Source: JACQWR01 sp964614365 (GTDB lineage Bacteria > Desulfobacterota > Syntrophia > Syntrophales > JACQWR01). From it: a stretch of 20,381 bases of DNA. The stretch lies in NCBI GenBank assembly GCA_964614365.1, contig CAZTLA010000040.1, positions 1 to 20,381 of the forward strand. The letters run 5' to 3'. Below, in pieces: positions 15,856 to 20,381 of the stretch (positions are counted from its first letter, which is position 1; each line of letters opens with the position of its first letter). The translations under genes and the position numbers were made by a program. Below the pieces are notes generated by a model that saw only the letters and a list, made by a program, of their open reading frames with translations, ran no database searches and was not told the origin of the DNA.

Positions 15856-16623
15856 ATGAACGATATTAGCCGCATAGTTGACCTGATGGCGAAAGGAGAA
15901 CCCTGTTGTCTTGCCACCATCATCGCTTCGGACAATCCGGATATTCCCATCGGTCGGAAAGTGATTCTGCTGGCCGACGGTACGATGGAGGGAGGACTTG
16001 GGGCAGCCCATTTGGACGCGGGTTTGCGCGACTTGGCACGGGAAGCGCTGGCCGAGAAGAAAAAACGTACCGTTGAAATCGAAGCCGGCATTCGATTGTT
16101 TCTCGATATTCTTTCCACCGATGTTACCCTGCTCATTTGTGGAGCAGGCCACATAGCTCTGCCGCTCGCCCGTTTTGCCCGCGCAGTCGGATTCAAGGTT
16201 GCGGTGATAGACGACCGCGCCGACTTTGCCCATCCGGATCGTTTCCCCGGGTGTGAAGTGACGGCAAAGGATTTTGCAACGGCACTCCGCGCCGTGCCGG
16301 TCACTCCGTCCACCTACGTGGTCGTGATCACCCGAGGGCACGAACACGACGTGGAATGTCTGGCTGAGATATTGCCGAAAGAAACGGCCTATGTCGGTCT
16401 CATCGGCAGCCGTCGCAGGGTTCGTTTCGTCCTTGATTTGCTTGGCGGAAAAGGCATATCCCGCGATCGTCTCAATGAGGTCTTTACCCCTATTGGCCTT
16501 CCCCTCGGTTCTGAAACGCCGGAGGAAATCGCGCTGTGCATTGCAGCGGAGCTGGTCTGCGCACGGAGGAAGGGGCCCTCGCGGGTGCGGGCGATGCGAG
16601 CGGTCGTGGAGGATGGCAAATGA
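15856..16623 (+). CDS. XdhC-family protein with Rossmann domain
   Basis: XdhC proteins bind molybdenum cofactor, help its sulfuration and deliver it to xanthine dehydrogenase-type enzymes. The 255-aa product has an N-terminal XdhC/CoxI-like part that is degenerate (CLATIIASDNPDIPIGRKVI..): the usual GGGC motif reads as GGLGAA and the second Cys-Gly-Gly is missing. A C-terminal Rossmann domain follows (LLICGAGHIALPLARFARAV, then VVVITRGHEHD, GLIGSRRRV, PIGLPLGSETPEEIALCIAA), which is well conserved. ATG 15856 is preceded by AGGAAGAGGTGA. It overlaps the next gene by ATGA. No molybdenum hydroxylase subunit is visible. Confidence 0.85.
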   Translation: MNDISRIVDLMAKGEPCCLATIIASDNPDIPIGRKVILLADGTMEGGLGAAHLDAGLRDLAREALAEKKKRTVEIEAGIRLFLDILSTDVTLLICGAGHIALPLARFARAVGFKVAVIDDRADFAHPDRFPGCEVTAKDFATALRAVPVTPSTYVVVITRGHEHDVECLAEILPKETAYVGLIGSRRRVRFVLDLLGGKGISRDRLNEVFTPIGLPLGSETPEEIALCIAAELVCARRKGPSRVRAMRAVVEDGK

Positions 16624-16937
16624 CTGATCTGGAACTATTTCAAAAGCTCTCCGAGTTCAGGGCGAGCGGCATGTCCGTCTGCCTTGCCACCATTACCGGA
16701 ACCGTCGGTTCGACGCCGCGGGAAACGGGCGCGAAGATGATCGTATGCGCCGACGGCACAACGTACGGATCCGTGGGTGGCGGATGCGGAGAAAATCAGG
16801 TCCGGAGTACCGCTCTTCGCTGTATCTTGAAGACGAAAAAACCGGAGCTCATTGAAGTCGATCTTACCGACGACCTGGGCATTAAAGACGGCGATGTATG
16901 CGGAGGAAGAATGTGGATTTTTGTGGAGCCGCTATAA
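16620..16937 (+). CDS. short XdhC/CoxI-domain protein
   Basis: The 105-aa product is an isolated N-terminal XdhC domain: VCLATITGTVGSTPRETGAK, then DGTTYGSVGGGCGE (C56) and DGDVCGGRMWIFVEPL (C94). It keeps exactly the cysteine motifs that the preceding two-domain protein has lost and lacks a Rossmann domain. ATG 16620 overlaps the TGA of the upstream gene; the frame is open to 16536 but that would lie within the upstream gene. The two proteins probably act together as a split XdhC, by inference. The stop codon lies at the first bases of repeat copy B. Confidence 0.85.
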   Translation: MTDLELFQKLSEFRASGMSVCLATITGTVGSTPRETGAKMIVCADGTTYGSVGGGCGENQVRSTALRCILKTKKPELIEVDLTDDLGIKDGDVCGGRMWIFVEPL

Positions 16938-17000
16938 TCCGGCAGCAAGCGCATTCCCCGCACTGAGCTGCGGGGTAAGCCGGCGAATGCTTAAGCGAGA
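16935..17000. repeat. repeat copy B, palindromic
   Basis: Bases 16936-16960 match repeat A with one difference. The copy forms CCCCGCA-(6 nt)-TGCGGGG (16956-16962, 16969-16975) inside an outer, slightly interrupted stem GCATTC/GAATGC (16951-16956, 16985-16990). It lies between two convergent genes and overlaps the stop codon of the XdhC-domain gene. There is no T-run on either strand, so a classical intrinsic terminator is not supported, though the fold may protect both 3' ends. Confidence 0.65.
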
Positions 17001-17016
17001 CAAATCTTTTATAGCG

Positions 17017-18615
17017 TTATTGCTCTTTTTTCGAAGGCTTCGGAGGGAGGATCAAGAAACCCTTCTGCTTCATTTCCTCGATGAACTTCAATCCTTCATC
17101 CCTGCCGGCAAACGGCCTTGCTACCACCCGATGCCATGTTTCCTTTGATGATACTTTCCACGGAATGACCTCGATCTTTTTTCCACTTGATGGAATATCA
17201 TGGGTGTATCGGACGGCTGTTTTAGAATTCACGAACGTTCGCAGGTGAACCTGATAGAGACCCTCGCCGTATGGCATAACCAGCAATGATTCGGCAATCT
17301 CCGGCATATTGATTTTCTGACCGACGAGGATCAGATTGGGGTCGGTAATTTCCGGATTGAGTTTCATAATATGGTCAATGCGGGTTTCGTCAGCCTCTTT
17401 ATAGTATTTATAGGCCAAGAGCGATAGGTTGGTTCCTTTTTCCGCGGTGATGGTTGCCTTTACCCGAATGGCCGTCTCGGCATTGTTCGCAATCGGCGGC
17501 GATATGGGAGGGGGCGGCGGAGGGTTATTCGGCGAGGCATCCGTATTCCCCGGGCTGGGAGAGGCGGGCACCGGTTCAACAGCGACTTGGGGTGCGTCTT
17601 CAGACGGAGAAGGGCTGACCGTGTCTTTGATGGCCGGCTGGGCGACGGAATCGCCGGGTTTTTCTGTCTGAAAGAGAAGTTGCACATGGTCCCTGCCAAA
17701 AAATATGGCCATCACGAAAATAACCAGCACCAAGAAGGCATAGGAAATTTTACGAGGCAGATTTCTCTGAATCCTGGACACCAGAACGTTGGCTCTTTGC
17801 GGCGTGAAAATCTCTTTTTCATTCCAAATTTTCTTCACCCTGGCAGGAGCGATTTTTTTCTCGGAAAGGTGGTATCCGAGAGACAACGCATTTGAGCACA
17901 GGATATTCAACGCCAGCGGATTTCCTTTTGCGTGCCCGCAGATCAGAGACAGGGCCTTATCGGTAAAAATGGTGGAAGAGCAGCTTCCCACCATTTTTAA
18001 CCGGTGATTGATATAGTGGAGAGATTCCGCCGGAGTTAACGGTCTGATCCGGTAACTGACGGCAATCCGCTGCTTGAATTGCCGTATGGCTACGGACCGA
18101 AGTTTTTCCCCGAGCTCCGGCTGCCCCACAAGCACGATCTGAAGCAGCTTCGAGGTGCTCGTCTCCAGATTCGCAAGCAAACGGATTTCTTCCATCAAGT
18201 TCAGACTTATGTTCTGCGCCTCGTCAATGATGATGACGACATTTTCATTCTCTTTCAGGCATTCAATCAGATGATAGTAGAGTACATGCATCATTGAGCC
18301 CTTGATTTCGTGTCCCAGCGGCAGCTTGAGCTTGAGGAGCATTTCCTTTAACATTTCTCCGAAAGGCAGGTGGCTCTGGGGAAAAAGAACGATCTTTACC
18401 TTTACGTCCAATGTGCTCATCAGATGATCGATGAGTGTCGTCTTCCCGACGCCGGCTTCCCCCAGAATAAGGACAAAGCCTTTCCGTTCGTTGATTCCGT
18501 ATTGCAAAGACGCCAGGGCCTCCTGATGGCCCTCCGATGGGAAAAAGAATTTCGCGTCCGGAGAAACCGCAAAGGGATTCGCCGAAAAACCATAATACGT
18601 ATGAACGTCGGTCAT
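17017..18615 (-). CDS. ExeA-type AAA ATPase with LysM and SPOR domains
   Basis: The 532-aa product begins like GspA (VHTYYGFSANPFAVSPDAKF), with Walker A GEAGVGKTT (52-60), Walker B VVIIIDEAQ (D131, E132) and IVLVGQPELGE. A membrane helix lies at about 288-307. A Pro-rich linker (340-376) follows, then a LysM-like domain (about 386-438: KGTNLSLLAYKYYKEADE, then LILVGQKINMP) and a SPOR-like domain (about 452-526: GLYQVHLRTFVNSKTA, then WHRVVARPFAGRDEGLKFI). So the ATPase is cytoplasmic and two glycan-binding modules are periplasmic. The start is taken at ATG 18615 by family N-terminus; the frame is open to 18654. It is 81 bases downstream of glmM on the same strand. Confidence 0.85.
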   Translation of the reverse strand: MTDVHTYYGFSANPFAVSPDAKFFFPSEGHQEALASLQYGINERKGFVLILGEAGVGKTTLIDHLMSTLDVKVKIVLFPQSHLPFGEMLKEMLLKLKLPLGHEIKGSMMHVLYYHLIECLKENENVVIIIDEAQNISLNLMEEIRLLANLETSTSKLLQIVLVGQPELGEKLRSVAIRQFKQRIAVSYRIRPLTPAESLHYINHRLKMVGSCSSTIFTDKALSLICGHAKGNPLALNILCSNALSLGYHLSEKKIAPARVKKIWNEKEIFTPQRANVLVSRIQRNLPRKISYAFLVLVIFVMAIFFGRDHVQLLFQTEKPGDSVAQPAIKDTVSPSPSEDAPQVAVEPVPASPSPGNTDASPNNPPPPPPISPPIANNAETAIRVKATITAEKGTNLSLLAYKYYKEADETRIDHIMKLNPEITDPNLILVGQKINMPEIAESLLVMPYGEGLYQVHLRTFVNSKTAVRYTHDIPSSGKKIEVIPWKVSSKETWHRVVARPFAGRDEGLKFIEEMKQKGFLILPPKPSKKEQ

Positions 18616-18696
18616 TGCGGTATTCTCAAGATTAGGAAGGCGCTTTTTCATCAAACGGTCATGGCGACCCGCGCTAAAACAGGCGGCGCCGGGGAA

Positions 18697-20049
18697 CTAT
18701 GCATTCAGGACGCTGGCGACGACCTCGGCGATCCGGCGGCAGGAGGACTCCGTTTCATCCCGCGAGGGGCCTTCCACCATGACGCGGCACATGTTCTGCG
18801 TTCCCGAATATCGTACCAGCACGCGCCCCCTGTTTCCCAGCGTTGCCTCCACGTCGGCAATTATGCGGACGATCTCCGGAACCGTCTCGATCTCCGGCCT
18901 CCTTTTTACCTCCAGGTTGATGAGCACCTGGGGGGATACCTTCATGATGGTTGCCAGTTCGGACAGGGGTTTGCCTTCCTTCTTCATGGTTGCCAGGAGT
19001 TGCAAAGCCGTGATGATGCCGTCGCCCGTGGTATGGTGGTTGAGGAAGATCATGTGTCCCGAATCTTCGCCGCCGATGACGGCGCCTTTGGCCTGCATAT
19101 CCTCCAGCACGGCCCGGTCGCCGACGGCAGCGGTACTCCAGTCAATGCCCAATTCCCGGAAGGTCTGAGAAAGCCCGATGTTGCTCATAATCGTTCTCAC
19201 CACCAGGTTGTTCGCAAGCCGGCCTTCTTTTTTCAGGACGGAAGCGCAGACGGCCAGGATTTGGTCGCCGGTGAGCACCGCGCCTTTTTCATCCACGGCG
19301 ATAAGGCGGTCGCCGTCCCCGTCGAAGGCGAAGCCGACGTCGGCCTTCTGTTTCACCACTTCCTTGGCCAGCATTTCTGGGTGTTGCGAACCGCAATTGA
19401 CGTTGATGTTGGCGCCATCGGGCTCGTCGAAGAGAGCGCTTACCTCTGCTCCCAGTGCGAAGAAGGTGGCGGGCGCCACCCGATAAGTGGCTCCGTTGGC
19501 GCAGTCGAGGACTACCTTGGTGCCTTCGACGCTCAGCTCCTTGGGGAAGGTGTGCTTTAAGAATACGATGTAGCGGCCCCGCGCATCTTCCATGCGGTAG
19601 GCCTTGCCCAAATCTCTTGGGGCGGGATGGAGCCCGTGCATGTTGTTTGCAAGGATCATCTCTTCGATGGCAAGTTCCTTCTCATCGGGGAGTTTGTATC
19701 CCTCGCTGCCGAAAATCTTGATGCCGTTGTCCTGAAGGGGATTGTGCGACGCGGAAATAACGATGCCGGCGTCGGCCCGCATGCTATTGGTGAGAAAGGC
19801 GATCCCCGGTGTGGGAATGACGCCCACCATGATGGCGTTGACGCCCATGGAACAGATTCCCGATACGAGGGCGTTTTCAAACATGTAGCCGGAGATGCGG
19901 GTGTCCTTGCCGATGATGATTTTCGCGGTGTGTCCCTCGCGCTTGAACAGGCGGGCAGTGGCGCGTCCTATGTTTAAGGCCATTTCGGCCGTCATGGGGT
20001 ATTCGTTTGCCACTCCCCGGATGCCGTCCGTGCCGAATAACGTTCCCAT
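18697..20049 (-). CDS. glmM: phosphoglucosamine mutase
   Basis: GlmM converts glucosamine-6-phosphate to glucosamine-1-phosphate, the route to UDP-GlcNAc for peptidoglycan and lipopolysaccharide. The 450-aa protein has the family start LFGTDGIRGVANEYPMT, the phosphoserine loop VISASHNP (S101), the metal-binding DGDGDR (243-248), the sugar-binding region GGEDSGHM and the phosphate-binding RYSGTQNMCRVMVEG. ATG 20049 was chosen because GAGGGGG lies 7-13 bases upstream and the family begins here; the frame is open 39 codons further without similarity. It is the likely lead gene of a pair with the ExeA-type ATPase. Confidence 0.95.
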   Translation of the reverse strand: MGTLFGTDGIRGVANEYPMTAEMALNIGRATARLFKREGHTAKIIIGKDTRISGYMFENALVSGICSMGVNAIMVGVIPTPGIAFLTNSMRADAGIVISASHNPLQDNGIKIFGSEGYKLPDEKELAIEEMILANNMHGLHPAPRDLGKAYRMEDARGRYIVFLKHTFPKELSVEGTKVVLDCANGATYRVAPATFFALGAEVSALFDEPDGANINVNCGSQHPEMLAKEVVKQKADVGFAFDGDGDRLIAVDEKGAVLTGDQILAVCASVLKKEGRLANNLVVRTIMSNIGLSQTFRELGIDWSTAAVGDRAVLEDMQAKGAVIGGEDSGHMIFLNHHTTGDGIITALQLLATMKKEGKPLSELATIMKVSPQVLINLEVKRRPEIETVPEIVRIIADVEATLGNRGRVLVRYSGTQNMCRVMVEGPSRDETESSCRRIAEVVASVLNA

Positions 20050-20270
20050 AGATATCCCCCTCGTTTGTTCCGCAAACCGGCCGTCTTGGTTGTCCGTAAA
20101 GAAAGCCGTTTGCCCCGCATGATAAGTACCCGATAAGAGAACAACTTCTATATCACCACCCGCCATTTTGCAACAGGAAATCGCTTTCTCCGGAATAGCG
20201 ATTGCGCGAGAGAACCATCCGTTTTCCTGTCGTTGTATTTATTTTTGCTCTGGTATATAAGAGAGCGGCT
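20050..20270. other. glmM upstream region
   Basis: No gene is supported here. A possible minus-strand promoter (TTGCAA at 20168-20173, TATAGA at 20147-20152, spacer 15) is weak. Repeat copy C starts at 20271 and fills the remainder of the window. Confidence 0.4.
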
Positions 20271-20381
20271 GAATTCGGTAGCGAGCGCAGTCCCCGCGGC
20301 TTGACGTTGGATAAGCGAACGAATGATGAAGGATGATGTTCCTTAGGAATCGAAGATTCCCCGCAGCTTGCTGCGGGGAGC
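20271..20381. repeat. repeat copy C with two adjacent hairpins, cut by the window end
   Basis: Bases 20271-20296 match repeat A with three differences. Downstream are GGAATC-GAA-GATTCC (20346-20351, 20355-20360) and CCCCGCAG-CTTG-CTGCGGGG (20359-20366, 20371-20378), the latter related to the hairpin in copies A and B. The GATAAG and ACGAA.TG blocks after the core are also shared with copy A. The element may continue beyond the window. Confidence 0.6.

Noticed and set aside
16956..16990. Repeat B hairpin as an intrinsic terminator for the convergent genes
   Set aside because: No T-run follows the stem on either strand.
18370..19560. 396-codon plus-strand frame opposite the second ATPase and glmM
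   Set aside because: It overlaps two well-supported genes in antisense and shows no protein family features.
20050..20166. 39-codon N-terminal extension of glmM
   Set aside because: GlmM proteins begin at the LFGTDGIRG motif, and ATG 20049 has a strong ribosome binding site.
12715..20381. Possible CRISPR array from the repeated blocks
   Set aside because: There are only three copies, kilobases apart, with no regular spacers and no cas genes.

Overview
The window looks like a chromosome segment from a Gram-negative bacterium of the Desulfobacterota (old Deltaproteobacteria), possibly near the Syntrophia. This placement is an inference. It rests on the ribosomal alpha operon in bacterial order, an LptD outer-membrane assembly protein, GspA/GspB-type proteins, a PurS-PurL fusion with a separate PurQ, and intergenic GC-rich palindromic repeats. 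No 16S gene or other decisive marker is present. No phage, transposase or CRISPR array was seen.

Layout, left to right. (1) 3-3015, plus strand: rpsM-rpsK-rpsD-rpoA-rplQ, closed by a very strong intrinsic terminator at 3111-3145. (2) 3262-8486, plus strand: a free-standing EF-Tu domain-2-like protein, a metallo-beta-lactamase-fold hydrolase resembling class II cyclic-nucleotide phosphodiesterases, folC, and lptD with an N-terminal SPOR-like domain. (3) 8502-12577, minus strand: purL, purQ and a CAU-anticodon tRNA (elongator tRNA-Met), which converges on lptD. (4) 12578-13475: intergenic DNA with the first copy of a palindromic repeat and nested inverted repeats, a small minus-strand gene (85 aa, one hydrophobic segment), and a probable divergent promoter region. 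(5) 13476-16937, plus strand: gspA (AAA ATPase, membrane segment, peptidoglycan-binding domain), gspB, and two XdhC-family genes, with 4-nt overlaps inside each pair. (6) 17017-20049, minus strand: glmM followed by a second ExeA/GspA-type ATPase that carries LysM and SPOR modules. Further repeat copies lie at 16935 and 20271.

How the genes fit together. The left half is translation and transcription housekeeping. Much of the rest concerns the envelope. LptD inserts lipopolysaccharide into the outer membrane. GlmM makes glucosamine-1-phosphate for peptidoglycan and LPS. Two inner-membrane AAA ATPases end in peptidoglycan-binding modules. SPOR-like domains occur twice (LptD, second ATPase), LysM once and a PG_binding_1-type domain once, so three proteins here carry recognisable or probable peptidoglycan-binding modules.

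The most interesting candidates are the SPOR-LptD fusion, the AAA-TM-LysM-SPOR protein downstream of glmM, the pair of ExeA-type ATPases in one neighbourhood, and the repeat family. None of these is proven here to be a new system. All domain calls come from reading the protein sequences, without database searches.
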